In this document: positions 39,408 through 48,425 of the stretch, in pieces
Position numbering within the stretch: the first letter of the stretch is position 1
How the letters are laid out: each line of letters opens with the position of its first letter
Source of the DNA: Halomonas aestuarii
Lineage (GTDB): Bacteria; Pseudomonadota; Gammaproteobacteria; Pseudomonadales; Halomonadaceae
Length of the DNA: 64,000 bases
Assembly (NCBI RefSeq): GCF_001886615.1
Contig: NZ_CP018139.1
Location: 2,542,001 to 2,606,000, forward strand
Direction of reading: 5' to 3'
Program-made: the position numbers and the translations under genes
Notes under the pieces: model-generated
Seen by the model: only the letters and a program-made list of their open reading frames with translations
Databases searched by the model: none
Told to the model about the DNA's origin: nothing

Positions 39408-40256
39408 TCAGTCTGTCAGGGTGCCGTCGCGGTAGTCCCTGAGCGCCTGTTCCAGTTCGGTCTGCTGGTTCATCACGAAGGGGCCGTAGTGGGCAATCGG
39501 CTCCCCGTGCGGCTCCCCGGCCAGCAGCAGGGCCTGGGCGCCGCCGTCGCTGGACAGCTGGAGCGCTTCCCCGACGCCCAGGCGGGCGAGTTGCCCCTTC
39601 CCGACGCGGCGGCCCGCCACGTCCAGACTTCCGTCGAAGACGTAGACCAGCAGGGTGGTGGCGTGATTCGCCAGGGCGAGCTCGCCGCCGGCGTCCAGAC
39701 GGGCGTGGGCGATCGCCCCTTGGCCGGCCAGGCTCGCCAGGGGCCCGTCGACACTGTCACCGGCCAGGGTCTCCCAGTGTCCGCCCAGGGCAGTCAGGAA
39801 GGCATCGCGGCCGCGCAGCTCGGGCATTTCCTCGGCGCGCACATCCCGATAGGTCGCCTGGCTGAGCTTGTCCCTGGCCGCCAGGTTCAGCCACAGCTGG
39901 AAGGCGTGGAGGCCCCGATGATCGGTCAGCGGCATCTCGGAGTGGATGATGCCTCGCCCGGTGTGCATCCACTGTGCATCGCCCGCGTGGATGGTGCTCG
40001 AGTGGCCGAGGTGGTCCTCGTGGGTCAGCCCGCCATGGATCACGTAGGTCAGCGTCTGGATCCCGCGGTGGGGGTGGGGAGGGAAGCCGCCGATGTAGTC
40101 GTCGGGTTGATCCGAGGCCAGCTCGTCGAGCATCAGGAAGGGGTCCAGGCCGCCCCCGAAGTCATGCAGGCGCTGGATCTTGACGCCATCACCATCCTGG
40201 CTCGGTTGGGTGTTCACCAGGCGCGCGACCTGTCGAATCGTCGGGGTGGGGGCCAT
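39408..40256 (-). CDS. Pirin family protein (YhaK-like)
   Basis: 282 residues, double-stranded beta-helix (cupin). The metal site is in GFPPHPHRGIQTLTYVI and HSSTIHAGDAQWMHTGRGIIHSEMP. Pirins bind iron and some are quercetinases; E. coli YhaK is redox-sensitive. Divergent from a LysR regulator and close to a YqjG-like reductase, in the same grouping as E. coli yhaK-yhaJ-yqjG. It is probably part of a quinone or aromatic stress response. Confidence 0.9.
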   Translation of the reverse strand: MAPTPTIRQVARLVNTQPSQDGDGVKIQRLHDFGGGLDPFLMLDELASDQPDDYIGGFPPHPHRGIQTLTYVIHGGLTHEDHLGHSSTIHAGDAQWMHTGRGIIHSEMPLTDHRGLHAFQLWLNLAARDKLSQATYRDVRAEEMPELRGRDAFLTALGGHWETLAGDSVDGPLASLAGQGAIAHARLDAGGELALANHATTLLVYVFDGSLDVAGRRVGKGQLARLGVGEALQLSSDGGAQALLLAGEPHGEPIAHYGPFVMNQQTELEQALRDYRDGTLTD

Positions 40257-40300
40257 GAGGGTATCTCCACTTCTGAAGTAACTTTATTTGTATTCTAAGC

Positions 40301-40321
40301 CGATTTTTTCGAAGATTAAGC
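40301..40321. promoter_or_regulatory. Candidate LysR site, copy 1 (pirin/LysR intergenic)
   Basis: CGATTTTTTCGAAGATTAAGC resembles the motif CGATTTTATTGTCTTAAGC found before the yqjG-like gene at 41300-41318. The shared parts are CGATTTT at the left and TTAAGC at the right. A common regulator is inferred. Confidence 0.4.
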
Positions 40322-40356
40322 GCAATAAATCGCTACTTGTATTCGAGGAATTCGAA

Positions 40357-41259
40357 ATGTCGCGTGTCACCCTGGCCCAATGGCAGATGCTGGCCGCCGT
40401 GGTCGACCATGGCGGCTTTGCCCGCGCCGCCGAGGCCATCCACAAGAGTCCCTCGACCCTCAACCATGCCGTGCACAAGCTAGAGGAGCAGCTCGGCGTG
40501 GACGTGCTGGAACCGGTGGGGCGCCAGGTGCGGTTGACCGAGGCCGGCGAGATGCTGCTGCGTCGCGCTCGCCAACTGATCGAGAACGCCGATGCCCTGG
40601 AGGACGTCGCGAATCGCCTGGCCGAGGGCCTCGAGGCGGAGATCGTGCTGGCCATCGACCAGATCTTTCCCCCGGATGCCCTGGCCCGGGCGCTGGAAGC
40701 TTTCTCGGCGTCGTATCCCCACGTGCGGGTGCAGCTCCACGAGACGGTGCTCAACGGCGGCGTCGAGATGCTCCAGGATGGCCACGCCGACCTGCTGGTC
40801 TCGGGCCTGGCCGCCCAGGGCTTTCTGGGCGAGCCGTTGGTGACGGTCGCCTTCATCGCCGTCGCCCACCCCGATCACGCGCTGCATCGCCTGGCGCGGG
40901 TGCTGGACCTGCGGGACCTGGAACAGCACCGCCAGCTGGTGGTGCGCGATTCCGCCCTGCGACAGTCCCTGGATGCCGGCTGGCTGAAGGCCGAACAGCG
41001 CTGGACGGTGAGCCATCTCGACACCTCCATCGACATGCTCGAGCGCAACCTCGGCTTCGCCTGGGTGCCCGAGACGCGCATCGCCGAGGCCCTGCGGGCG
41101 GGGCGCCTGAAGCCGCTGTCCCTGGCGGCGGGGGGGCGGCGCGAGGTGCCGATCCAGCTGATCCATCGGGACCAGGACCGTGCCGGGCCGGCCACCCGGG
41201 CGATGGCCCGGCATCTTCATGAGGCCGCCCGGGCCTGCCTGCCCGACGAGAAAGTCTGA
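40357..41259 (+). CDS. LysR-family regulator (YhaJ-like)
   Basis: 300 residues. ATG 40357 has GAGGAA 7 bp upstream; the in-frame extension upstream is not used. Helix-turn-helix (GGFARAAEAIHKSPSTLNHAVHKL, about 17-41) and an effector domain of usual size. In E. coli the YhaJ regulator activates yqjFG and yhaK in response to quinone-like aromatic compounds. Here it is flanked by the pirin and glutathionyl-hydroquinone reductase genes. Confidence 0.88.
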   Translation: MSRVTLAQWQMLAAVVDHGGFARAAEAIHKSPSTLNHAVHKLEEQLGVDVLEPVGRQVRLTEAGEMLLRRARQLIENADALEDVANRLAEGLEAEIVLAIDQIFPPDALARALEAFSASYPHVRVQLHETVLNGGVEMLQDGHADLLVSGLAAQGFLGEPLVTVAFIAVAHPDHALHRLARVLDLRDLEQHRQLVVRDSALRQSLDAGWLKAEQRWTVSHLDTSIDMLERNLGFAWVPETRIAEALRAGRLKPLSLAAGGRREVPIQLIHRDQDRAGPATRAMARHLHEAARACLPDEKV

Positions 41260-41299
41260 AAAAATCGAATGATTGGCCGCAAAAAGTGCGCTTGAGATT

Positions 41300-41318
41300 C
41301 GATTTTATTGTCTTAAGC
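41300..41318 (+). promoter_or_regulatory. Candidate LysR site, copy 2 (before the YqjG-like gene)
   Basis: CGATTTTATTGTCTTAAGC in an AT-rich 90-bp gap, 35 bp before the start of the reductase gene at 41353. It matches the site between pirin and LysR. Confidence 0.4.
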
Positions 41319-41352
41319 TGGGGCCAACCAATTCAACACCGAGGAGGCCGAG

Positions 41353-42357
41353 ATGGGGCTCTTGATTGACGGACAGTGGCACGACCAGTGGTACGACACC
41401 AAGAAGAGCGGCGGGGAGTTCGTGCGCGAGTCCGCGAAGCTGCGCGACTGGATCACCCCCGATGGCTCCCCGGGGCCGGATGGCCAGCCGGGGCTGCCCG
41501 CCGAGGCGGGACGCTACCACCTCTATGTCTCCCTGGCCTGCCCCTGGGCGCACCGGGTGCTGATCATGCGCCGTCTCAAGGGCCTCGATGATCTGATCGG
41601 CGTCTCCCACACCAGCCCGCTGATGCTCGACCAAGGCTGGACCTATCATCGCGACGAGGGCTCCAGCGGCGATGCCGTCAACGGGGCCGAGTATCATCGC
41701 GAGCTCTATACCCTCACCGACCCGCATTACACCGGCCGGGTGACGGTGCCGGCCCTGTGGGACAAGCAGCAGGGACGCATCGTCAACAACGAGTCGGCCG
41801 ACCTGATGCGCATCCTCGACGGGGCCTTCGATGACCTGACTGGCAACCGGCTGGACCTCTACCCGCCGGACCTGCGCGAGACCATCGATGCCGTCAACGC
41901 CGAGGTGTACGACCACGTCAACAACGGCGTCTACAAGACGGGCTTCGCCACCGACCAGGCCGTCTACGAGAAGCACGTCGAGGCGCTGTTCGCGTCCCTG
42001 GATCGCCTGGAGTCGCGGCTCGCCGAGTGGCGCTACCTGGCTGGCGAATGGCTCACCGAGGCCGACTTCCGCCTGTTCACCACCCTGGTGCGCTTCGATG
42101 CCGTCTATCACGGCCACTTCAAGTGCAACCTGCAGCGCATCGAGGACTACCCGAACCTCTCGAACTACCTGCGCGAGCTTTACCAGTGGCCGGGCATCAA
42201 GGAGACGGTGGACTTCGACCAAATCAAGCGCCACTACTACTACAGCCACGAGCACATCAACCCGACCCGCATCGTGCCGGCCGGCCCGCGCCTGAGCCTG
42301 GAGCGGCCCCACGATCGCGAGCGCCTGCCGGGCCAAGGGATCCGCGAGAAGGCATAA
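41353..42357 (+). CDS. yqjG: Glutathionyl-hydroquinone reductase (YqjG/Xi-class GST)
   Basis: 334 residues. The catalytic Cys63 lies in SLACPWAHR, followed by the family Trp/Tyr-rich segments and a C-terminal helical domain (FDAVYHGHFKCNL). It uses glutathione to reduce S-glutathionyl-hydroquinones. ATG 41353 follows GAGGAGG. It belongs with the LysR and pirin genes. Confidence 0.93.
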   Translation: MGLLIDGQWHDQWYDTKKSGGEFVRESAKLRDWITPDGSPGPDGQPGLPAEAGRYHLYVSLACPWAHRVLIMRRLKGLDDLIGVSHTSPLMLDQGWTYHRDEGSSGDAVNGAEYHRELYTLTDPHYTGRVTVPALWDKQQGRIVNNESADLMRILDGAFDDLTGNRLDLYPPDLRETIDAVNAEVYDHVNNGVYKTGFATDQAVYEKHVEALFASLDRLESRLAEWRYLAGEWLTEADFRLFTTLVRFDAVYHGHFKCNLQRIEDYPNLSNYLRELYQWPGIKETVDFDQIKRHYYYSHEHINPTRIVPAGPRLSLERPHDRERLPGQGIREKA

Positions 42358-42413
42358 GCGACCCGTTCGGACCAGGTCCGCTCGTGAGGCGGGCCTGAGC
42401 GTTACGAGGGAGT

Positions 42414-42511
42414 GGCGCTGGGGACAGGACGAAACGGAGGTCTTTTTCCAGGGATGGAAAAAGTAGCGCCCAGGGAGGGGTTTACAGCGCCTCCGCGCGG
42501 CCTGTCGCCAG
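42414..42511 (-). repeat. Dispersed intergenic repeat, family A, copy 1
   Basis: A 98-bp element whose reverse complement matches the second copy at 63743-63841. Conserved blocks include CTGGCGACA, GGAGGCGCTGTAAACCC, TGGGCGCTAC, CCATCCCTGG and CCCCAGCGCC. It lies in the non-coding gap after yqjG. No ORF is inside it. Confidence 0.85.
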
Positions 42512-42549
42512 AACGCCGTTCCTCTGCCTTTTACCCCTACCTTTGCCGC

Positions 42550-42692
42550 GCCAGCCAGCGATCAAGGGCGTTGGCGAATTCCCGGCGGTCGGTGTCGGAG
42601 TAGCCAGAAGGGCCACCGGTGTGTTCGCCGCTGGCGCGCAGGGTCTCCATGCAGGTTCGGTATCAGTCGAATCTGCATCCTGGCGCGGATGC
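42550..42692 (-). pseudogene. Partial tandem copy of the yaiI 3' end
   Basis: 42550-42651 is a near-identical copy (one mismatch in 102 bases) of 42713-42814, the 3' end of the neighbouring yaiI-like gene. After that it diverges, with a second match (CTGGCGCGGATG) about 10 bp out of register. It cannot encode a whole protein. It is the scar of a local duplication of 163-bp step. Confidence 0.85.
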
Positions 42693-42699
42693 GGCATCG

Positions 42700-43149
42700 T
42701 CAGGCGTTCTTCGCCAGCCAGCGATCAAGGGCGTTGGCGAATTCCCGGCGGTCGGTGTCGGAGTAGCCAGAAGGGCCACCGGTGTGCTCGCCGCTGGCGC
42801 GCAGGGTCTCCATGAAGTCCCTCATCTGTACCCTGGCGCGGATGTTGTTGGCGTCCAGCGCCTCGCCGCGGGTGGTCATCACCCGTGCGCCGTGCTCGAT
42901 GGCCTCCAGGGCCAATGGCAGGTCCGAGGTGATCAGCAGGTCGCCTTGGGTGAGGCGCTCCACGATCTCGTTGTCGGCGGCATCGAAGCCCTGGCTCACC
43001 GAGAGGCCCTTGACCCACTTCGAGGGCGGCAGGGGCACGGCATGGTTGGCCACGAACCAGGTCGGCGTGGCGGTGCGTTCGGCGGCACGGACGATGATCT
43101 CGCGCGCCGCCCGAGGGCAGGCGTCGGCATCGACCCAGAGGCTCGGCAT
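42700..43149 (-). CDS. YaiI/YqxD (UPF0178) family protein
   Basis: 149 residues. The family motif WVDADACPRAAREI at the N-terminus and DNEIVERLTQGDLLITSDLPLA in the middle are clear. The conserved acidic residues resemble a PIN-like nuclease site, but the function is not established. ATG 43149 follows AGGAG. Its last third has been duplicated downstream. Confidence 0.9.
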   Translation of the reverse strand: MPSLWVDADACPRAAREIIVRAAERTATPTWFVANHAVPLPPSKWVKGLSVSQGFDAADNEIVERLTQGDLLITSDLPLALEAIEHGARVMTTRGEALDANNIRARVQMRDFMETLRASGEHTGGPSGYSDTDRREFANALDRWLAKNA

Positions 43150-43584
43150 GGAGGGCTCCTGAAGGGGAAGGGGAATAAGGCTGGCCAGATCCTCTAGACG
43201 ATGGTAGCATGCGCGCTCCTCGCATGTGTTGACCCCACCATCATGACGACGCGACCTCCCCCCGACGGGCGAGGCAAGCGCCGAAACGCGAGGCCCAGCG
43301 ACAAGTGCTGTGCCTTGAGCGTTCGATTTGTGTAGATGGAGCGCCGCCAAGATCTCCGCCACCCGGGCGAGATCGGCGCCAACGGTCGCCACAGTGGCTC
43401 ATGCGACCATCGACTTCGATGGCATGGGCCGAATGCCAGGTGCGACCGGCGTCCCCGACTCCGATGTTCCGCTCTGTCCCGCAGCCTCAGGGCTGACTGG
43501 TTGGCAGGGTGCCTGATGCTTCACCGCGTCAGGGGCGCCACTGATGTTACTTGCCGGCGATGCCGGCCTACCAAGGTGTGATTC
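43150..43584. promoter_or_regulatory. Gene-free 435 bp: yaiI promoter and long deaD leader
   Basis: No ORF of coding character. It must hold the divergent yaiI promoter and the deaD promoter. Cold-induced deaD genes commonly have long leaders, so most of this may be transcribed 5' UTR. No specific box is secure. Confidence 0.4.
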
Positions 43585-45276
43585 ATGACCTCGACTTCTG
43601 TCGTCTCGCCGACCTTCGGCGATCTGGCCCTGCTGCCTGCCGTTCTTTCTGCCGTGGAATCCCAGGGCTACGAGACCCCGTCACCGATCCAGGCGCAGAC
43701 CATTCCGGCGCTGCTGGAAGGCCGCGACATGCTGGGCCAGGCCCAGACCGGTACCGGCAAGACCGCTGCCTTCGCCCTGCCGCTGCTGTCCCGCCTCGAC
43801 CTGGCTCGCCGTGAGCCTCAGGTGCTGGTGATGGCGCCGACCCGTGAGCTGGCCCAGCAGGTGGCCGTGTCCTTCAGCAAGTACGGACAGAACCTCAAGG
43901 GCCTGGAAGTCGCCACCCTGTGTGGTGGTCAGGAATACCGTGAGCAGCTCTCCGCCCTGCGTCGTGGCGCCCATGTGGTGGTCGGCACCCCCGGCCGTAT
44001 CATCGATCACCTGGATCGCGGCAGCCTCAAGCTCGACGGTCTGAGCGCCCTGGTGCTCGACGAGGCCGACGAGATGCTGCGCATGGGCTTCATCGATGAC
44101 GTCAAGCGCGTGGTTGCGGATACCCCCAAGAATGCCCAGCGGGTCTTCTTCTCCGCTACCCTGCCGGCCGAGATCGAGCGCATCGTCAATCGCTACCTGG
44201 TGGATCCGGTCAAGGTGGCCATCGAGTCCAAGACCGGCACCGCGGCCAGCATCGAGCAGCGCATGGTGCGGGTCGACGGCGGTGCCAAGCAGGAGGCGCT
44301 GGCGCGCATCCTCGAGGTCGAGCCCGTCGATGGCGCCATCGTCTTCGTGCGTACCCGCGCCGCCTGCACCACCCTGATGGAGCAGCTCTCCGCTCGCGGC
44401 ATGAGCGTCGCCAGCCTGTCGGGTGACCTGGACCAGAGCCTGCGCGAGCGCACCATCCAGCGCCTCAAGCGCGGCAAGGTCGACGTGCTGATCGCCACCG
44501 ACGTGGCCGCCCGCGGCCTCGACGTGCCGCGCATCACCCACATCATCAACTACGACCTGCCGCAGGACGGCGAGGCCTATACCCACCGCATCGGCCGTAC
44601 CGGCCGTGCCGGGCGCACCGGTATCGCGATCACCTTCGTCGGCTTCCGCGAGGGCCGCAAGGTGGGCTGGCTCGAGCAGGCCACCGGTCAGAAGATGACC
44701 GAGATGGCCGTGCCCGACGAGGCGGCCATTCGTGGCCATCGCGACGAGATGTTCCACCAGCGCGTGGTCGCCGCCCTGACCGCCGGTGCCGACGAGCAGC
44801 GTGCCCTGGTCGAGCGGATGGTCGAGGAGGGGCATGACCCCGTCGAGCTGGCCTGTGCCTTCGCGCGCATGGCCCGGGCCGACGAGCCGCCCATCGGTCG
44901 CCTGCAGGCGCCCCGTGCCGAGCGCAACACGGCTGACAGCAAGCCGAAGCGTCGTGACAGCGCCCCGCGCGAGGGCATGACCCGCTACCGCGTCGCCGTG
45001 GGTCACCAGGATGGCGTCAAGCCGGGCCAGCTGGTCGGGGCCCTGGCCAACGAGGGCGGCATCGAGGGCAACCGGATCGGTCGCATCGACATCCGTACCG
45101 CCTTCTCGGTGGTCGAGCTGCCGAGCTCGCTGCCGGAGAGCATCCTGGCCAAGATGGCCCGGGCTCGCGTCGCCGGCCGCCCCCTGGAGATCAGCGAGGA
45201 TCGCGGTGCTCCCGAGCGCGCGCCCCGTCGCCGCCAGGACAGTGACGCGCCGATTCGCCGTCGCACCAGCGCCTGA
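43585..45276 (+). CDS. deaD: DEAD-box RNA helicase DeaD/CsdA
   Basis: 563 residues. Q motif (PSPIQAQTIP), Walker A AQTGTGKT, PTRELA, DEAD box VLDEADEML, SAT, and HRIGRTGRAGR motif VI are intact. The C-terminus has the RNA-binding domain (RYRVAVGHQDGVKPGQLVGALANEGGI, about 470-500). It unwinds RNA structures, important in ribosome assembly at low temperature. ATG 43585 follows AAGG. Confidence 0.95.
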   Translation: MTSTSVVSPTFGDLALLPAVLSAVESQGYETPSPIQAQTIPALLEGRDMLGQAQTGTGKTAAFALPLLSRLDLARREPQVLVMAPTRELAQQVAVSFSKYGQNLKGLEVATLCGGQEYREQLSALRRGAHVVVGTPGRIIDHLDRGSLKLDGLSALVLDEADEMLRMGFIDDVKRVVADTPKNAQRVFFSATLPAEIERIVNRYLVDPVKVAIESKTGTAASIEQRMVRVDGGAKQEALARILEVEPVDGAIVFVRTRAACTTLMEQLSARGMSVASLSGDLDQSLRERTIQRLKRGKVDVLIATDVAARGLDVPRITHIINYDLPQDGEAYTHRIGRTGRAGRTGIAITFVGFREGRKVGWLEQATGQKMTEMAVPDEAAIRGHRDEMFHQRVVAALTAGADEQRALVERMVEEGHDPVELACAFARMARADEPPIGRLQAPRAERNTADSKPKRRDSAPREGMTRYRVAVGHQDGVKPGQLVGALANEGGIEGNRIGRIDIRTAFSVVELPSSLPESILAKMARARVAGRPLEISEDRGAPERAPRRRQDSDAPIRRRTSA

Positions 45277-45318
45277 GTCAGCGCTTGCCGCCCCTCGGGC
45301 GGCACCCCCGCCTCATCG

Positions 45319-45352
45319 ACAGGCCGGAGCCTTGCTCCGGCCTGTTGTTGTT
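45319..45352 (+). terminator. Terminator of deaD
   Basis: A perfect 12-bp stem (ACAGGCCGGAGC) with a 3-base loop followed by TGTTGTTGG, 43 bp after the deaD stop. Confidence 0.85.
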
Positions 45353-45391
45353 GGCAACCCCGGCATCTTCACCCGCGAGGAGGACCCTCTG

Positions 45392-46375
45392 ATGTGGAAG
45401 CGTCTGCCGTTCCGGCTGAGAGGCTACCTGATCACCATGGCCGGCGTGCTGCTGCTCTCGCCGGATGCGCTGCTGATCAAGGACACCACGGTGGACGTGG
45501 CCACCTTCATGTTCTGGCGCGGGCTGCTGCTTGGCCTGGTGCTGCTGCTGATTGCCGTTGCGCGCTACCGCGAGCGCCTGGGCCAGGCGGTACGCGCTTG
45601 CGGCCCGGCCGCGCTGTGGTGCCCGCTGGCCTTCGCCGCCAGTGCCTGGGCCTTCGTCGGTGCCACCCGTCTTACCTCGGCGGGCAACGTGCTGGTGATG
45701 ATCAACCTTGCACCGCTGGTGGCAGGGCTGATCGGGATGCTGTTCTTCGGCCAGCGGCTGCGGCGTCAGACCTGGGTCGTCATTGCCGTGTGCGTCACCG
45801 GCGCCTGCCTGATGGCCGCCGGCGAGGTGGGGCAGGGGAGCCTGACGGGCCTGGCCGTGGCGCTGATCATTCCGATATGCATCGCGGTCAACACGACGGT
45901 GGCCAGTGCCCAGCGCGGCAGTCGTCAGCGTGGTGTCGACACCACGGTGATCCTGCCGCTGGGCTGTTTGGCGATGCTGCTGCCCGCCGCCCTGATGGGC
46001 GGTGTCCAGTTGCCGGGGAGCGAGGACATGCAGCGCCTGGCGCTGATGGGACTGCTTCTGCCGCTCGCCTACTTCCTGATCCAGACCGGCGCCCGCTACC
46101 TGCCCGGCGCCGAGGTCAGCCTGGTCATGTTGGTCGAGACCCTGGCGGGCACCCTGCTGGTGTGGTGGTGGGTCGGCGAGGTGCCGGCGCTGCTGGCCTT
46201 CCTCGGCGGCGGCCTGATCGTCGCCGCCATGCTGATCAGCAGTCTGCGCGACCTGAGTCGCCAGCGTCGCAAGGCCGCCGAGGGGGCGCCGGATGCCCGT
46301 CGCCTGCGCGATTCCGCTGCCGAGCAGAGTATCGAGCGCGGCGATCCCGCCCCGCCGGTGGCCGAGCGCCACTGA
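45392..46375 (+). CDS. EamA/DMT-family permease
   Basis: 327 residues, ten predicted helices in two EamA repeats. The start ATG 45392 follows GAGGAGG, and the open frame further upstream overlaps deaD. These transporters export amino acids, nucleosides or other metabolites; substrate unknown. The last 45 residues form a polar tail. Confidence 0.9.
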   Translation: MWKRLPFRLRGYLITMAGVLLLSPDALLIKDTTVDVATFMFWRGLLLGLVLLLIAVARYRERLGQAVRACGPAALWCPLAFAASAWAFVGATRLTSAGNVLVMINLAPLVAGLIGMLFFGQRLRRQTWVVIAVCVTGACLMAAGEVGQGSLTGLAVALIIPICIAVNTTVASAQRGSRQRGVDTTVILPLGCLAMLLPAALMGGVQLPGSEDMQRLALMGLLLPLAYFLIQTGARYLPGAEVSLVMLVETLAGTLLVWWWVGEVPALLAFLGGGLIVAAMLISSLRDLSRQRRKAAEGAPDARRLRDSAAEQSIERGDPAPPVAERH

Positions 46376-46412
46376 CCCGCGCCCGACACCATCAGCGCCT
46401 GGCACCATGAAC

Positions 46413-46449
46413 GACAGCGCCCCGCCTCGTTTCGAGGCGGGGCGCTGTC
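46413..46449. terminator. Bidirectional hairpin between DMT permease and amidotransferase
   Basis: A perfect 17-bp stem (GACAGCGCCCCGCCTCG) with a TTT loop, at the convergent junction. There is no long U-tract, but position and stability suggest termination in both directions. Confidence 0.7.
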
Positions 46450-46485
46450 GCGTCCGGGAGGGGACTCTTGGCCGGAAGGCGTCGG

Positions 46486-47235
46486 TCAGGCGGGCGCGAG
46501 GCTCGCGGCGGCCAGCACGTGCTCGGCGAAACGGGCAAGCAGCTCACCGGCTCCGCGGGTATCGGACACCGCGGCGAGCAGCGCCTCGGGATCCTCGCCC
46601 TGCGCCTCGAGGGCATCCCGCTGGTGGGCGAGATAGGCCCGCATCACCGGGGCGCTGAACTCCGGGTGGAACTGCACGCTCCACTGCCGCGGGCCGTAGC
46701 GTAGGGCCTGGAAGGGGTCATGGTCGTTGTCGGCCAGCACCTCGGCGCCCGGCGGGGCTGCGAGGACCGACTGGGCATGGGTGAGCTGGGCAGGGAAGGG
46801 CGTCGCCAGGCGGCCGAGCAGGGGGTCCCCCCGGCCGGCCTCGGTGAGGCGCAGCCGGCGAGTGCCGACCTCGCGGCCCCTCGGGTGATAGCCGCTGTCG
46901 CCGCCGAAGGCCGTGGCCATCAGCTGGTGGCCGTAGCAGACCCCCAGCATGGCCACCTGGCGCTCCCGGGCCTCGACGAGCCAGGGCTTGAGCGCCTCGC
47001 TCCAGGGCTCGGCCTCGCTGACCATAGCGTGGGAGCCGGTGATCAGGATGCCGTCGTCGGCCGAAGGCATCGGCGGGACGCCCTCGGTGCGGGCATCGTG
47101 GACAGACACGCCGAGGCCTGGACTGGCCTCGGCCACCGGCGTGATGGCGGCCAGGAAGAGGTCCTCGAAGTCGCCGTGGTCGCGGACCACGTCGGCGAAG
47201 CTGTCTCCGGTCTTGACGATCAGCAGGCGGGGCAT
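46486..47235 (-). CDS. Class I glutamine amidotransferase-like protein
   Basis: 249 residues. The nucleophile Cys is in MLGVCYGHQLMA, and the His/Glu pair is in WSVQFHPEFS. There is no synthetase domain, so it acts as a free-standing amidotransferase, resembling GuaA N-terminal domains and PuuD-type hydrolases. The acceptor is unknown. It lies 35 bp downstream of the ArgE-like gene. Confidence 0.88.
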   Translation of the reverse strand: MPRLLIVKTGDSFADVVRDHGDFEDLFLAAITPVAEASPGLGVSVHDARTEGVPPMPSADDGILITGSHAMVSEAEPWSEALKPWLVEARERQVAMLGVCYGHQLMATAFGGDSGYHPRGREVGTRRLRLTEAGRGDPLLGRLATPFPAQLTHAQSVLAAPPGAEVLADNDHDPFQALRYGPRQWSVQFHPEFSAPVMRAYLAHQRDALEAQGEDPEALLAAVSDTRGAGELLARFAEHVLAAASLAPA

Positions 47236-47270
47236 GGGGGCTCCAGGCGAGGGGTCAGGGAGCCGGCATT

Positions 47271-48425
47271 CTACTTACGTCGCAGCCGCTCGCCCAGTGC
47301 CGTCATGAACCGTGTCCCCGCCTCGAGCTCCGCGATGTCGATGTACTCGTCGGGCTGGTGGGCCTGGCCGATGCTGCCCGGGCCGCAGATCACCGTCGGC
47401 AGCCCCTCGCGCTGGAACTGGCCGGCCTCGGTGGCATAGGCCACGGCACCGGCGGGGCGCTCATCGAGCAGGTCGCGGCAGAGCGCCAATACCTCGGCGT
47501 TGTTGTCGTCGGCCAGCGCCGGCACCGTGGTGTTGAGCGCCTCGGTCACGATGCCGGCCTCCGGCGCGCGACGACGCATCTCGGCCTCGAGGGCGGCGGC
47601 GGTCTCGTTCACGCGCCCCAGCAGTTCCTCGAAGCGGTCGCCGGGCAGGTGGCGGATCTCCCACTCGAAGCTGCACTCCCGGGCCATGATGTTGATCGCC
47701 GTGCCGCCCTGGATCTTGCCCACGTGCAGGCTGGAATGGACGACGTTGAAGGCCTCGTCGATGCGCCCCTCGGCTTTGAGCTCGGCCATCACGTCCTCGA
47801 TGCGGGTCACCAGGCGCGCGGCCACGTGAATGGCCGAGACCCCCTGGTTGACCTGGCTGGAGTGGGAGGCGCGCCCGGTCACGGTGGTGCGCAGGTTGGT
47901 GGCGCCCTTGTGGGCCACCACCGGGTGCATCATCGTCGGCTCGCCGACGATCACCGCGGCCGGCCGCGGATAGTCGGCCACCAGGGACTCGATCATGCGC
48001 GGGGCGCCGATGCAGCCCACCTCCTCGTCGTAGGAGAAGGCCAGCCAGATCGGCCGCGCCAGGTCCAGGTTCACCCAGCGCGGCACCTCGGCCAGCGCGC
48101 AGGCGAGAAAGCCCTTCATGTCGCAGGTGCCGCGGCCGTAGAGGCGGCCGTCGCCCTTGTCGACCAGGGTGAACGGGTCCGTCGACCACGGCTGGCCGTC
48201 TACCGGCACCACGTCGGTATGGCCCGAGAGCACCACGCCGCCCTCGACGGCCGGCCCGATGCGTGCCAGCAGGTTGGCCTTGCGGCCATCGTCGCTCTCG
48301 ATCCGCCAGTGCTCCACGCCATGCTCGTCCAGATAGCCCTCCACGAAGGCGATCAGGTCCAGGTTCGAGTCACGGGAAACGGTGGGAAAGCCCACCAGGC
48401 GTTCCAGTAGCGTGGCGGCGGTCAT
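47271..48425 (-). CDS. argE: M20 peptidase: acetylornithine deacetylase (ArgE-like)
   Basis: 384 residues. Zinc-site motifs SGHTDVVP, GRGTCDMKGF, AFSYDEEVGC, GEPT and the C-terminal GPGSIGQAHQPDEYI are in the expected order. It should remove acetyl from N-acetylornithine in arginine synthesis. Close relatives act on other N-acylated amino acids, so the substrate is probable. It sits in the same direction as the amidotransferase gene. Confidence 0.88.
   Translation of the reverse strand: MTAATLLERLVGFPTVSRDSNLDLIAFVEGYLDEHGVEHWRIESDDGRKANLLARIGPAVEGGVVLSGHTDVVPVDGQPWSTDPFTLVDKGDGRLYGRGTCDMKGFLACALAEVPRWVNLDLARPIWLAFSYDEEVGCIGAPRMIESLVADYPRPAAVIVGEPTMMHPVVAHKGATNLRTTVTGRASHSSQVNQGVSAIHVAARLVTRIEDVMAELKAEGRIDEAFNVVHSSLHVGKIQGGTAINIMARECSFEWEIRHLPGDRFEELLGRVNETAAALEAEMRRRAPEAGIVTEALNTTVPALADDNNAEVLALCRDLLDERPAGAVAYATEAGQFQREGLPTVICGPGSIGQAHQPDEYIDIAELEAGTRFMTALGERLRRK

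Noticed and set aside
39224..39442. 72-codon plus-strand ORF with an AAGGAA ribosome-like site
   Set aside because: It runs through a terminator hairpin and into the antisense of pirin, and has no recognisable domain. A short RNA remains possible.
42482..42697. 71-codon minus-strand ORF in the duplicated yaiI end
   Set aside because: It is in a different frame from yaiI and has no family features.
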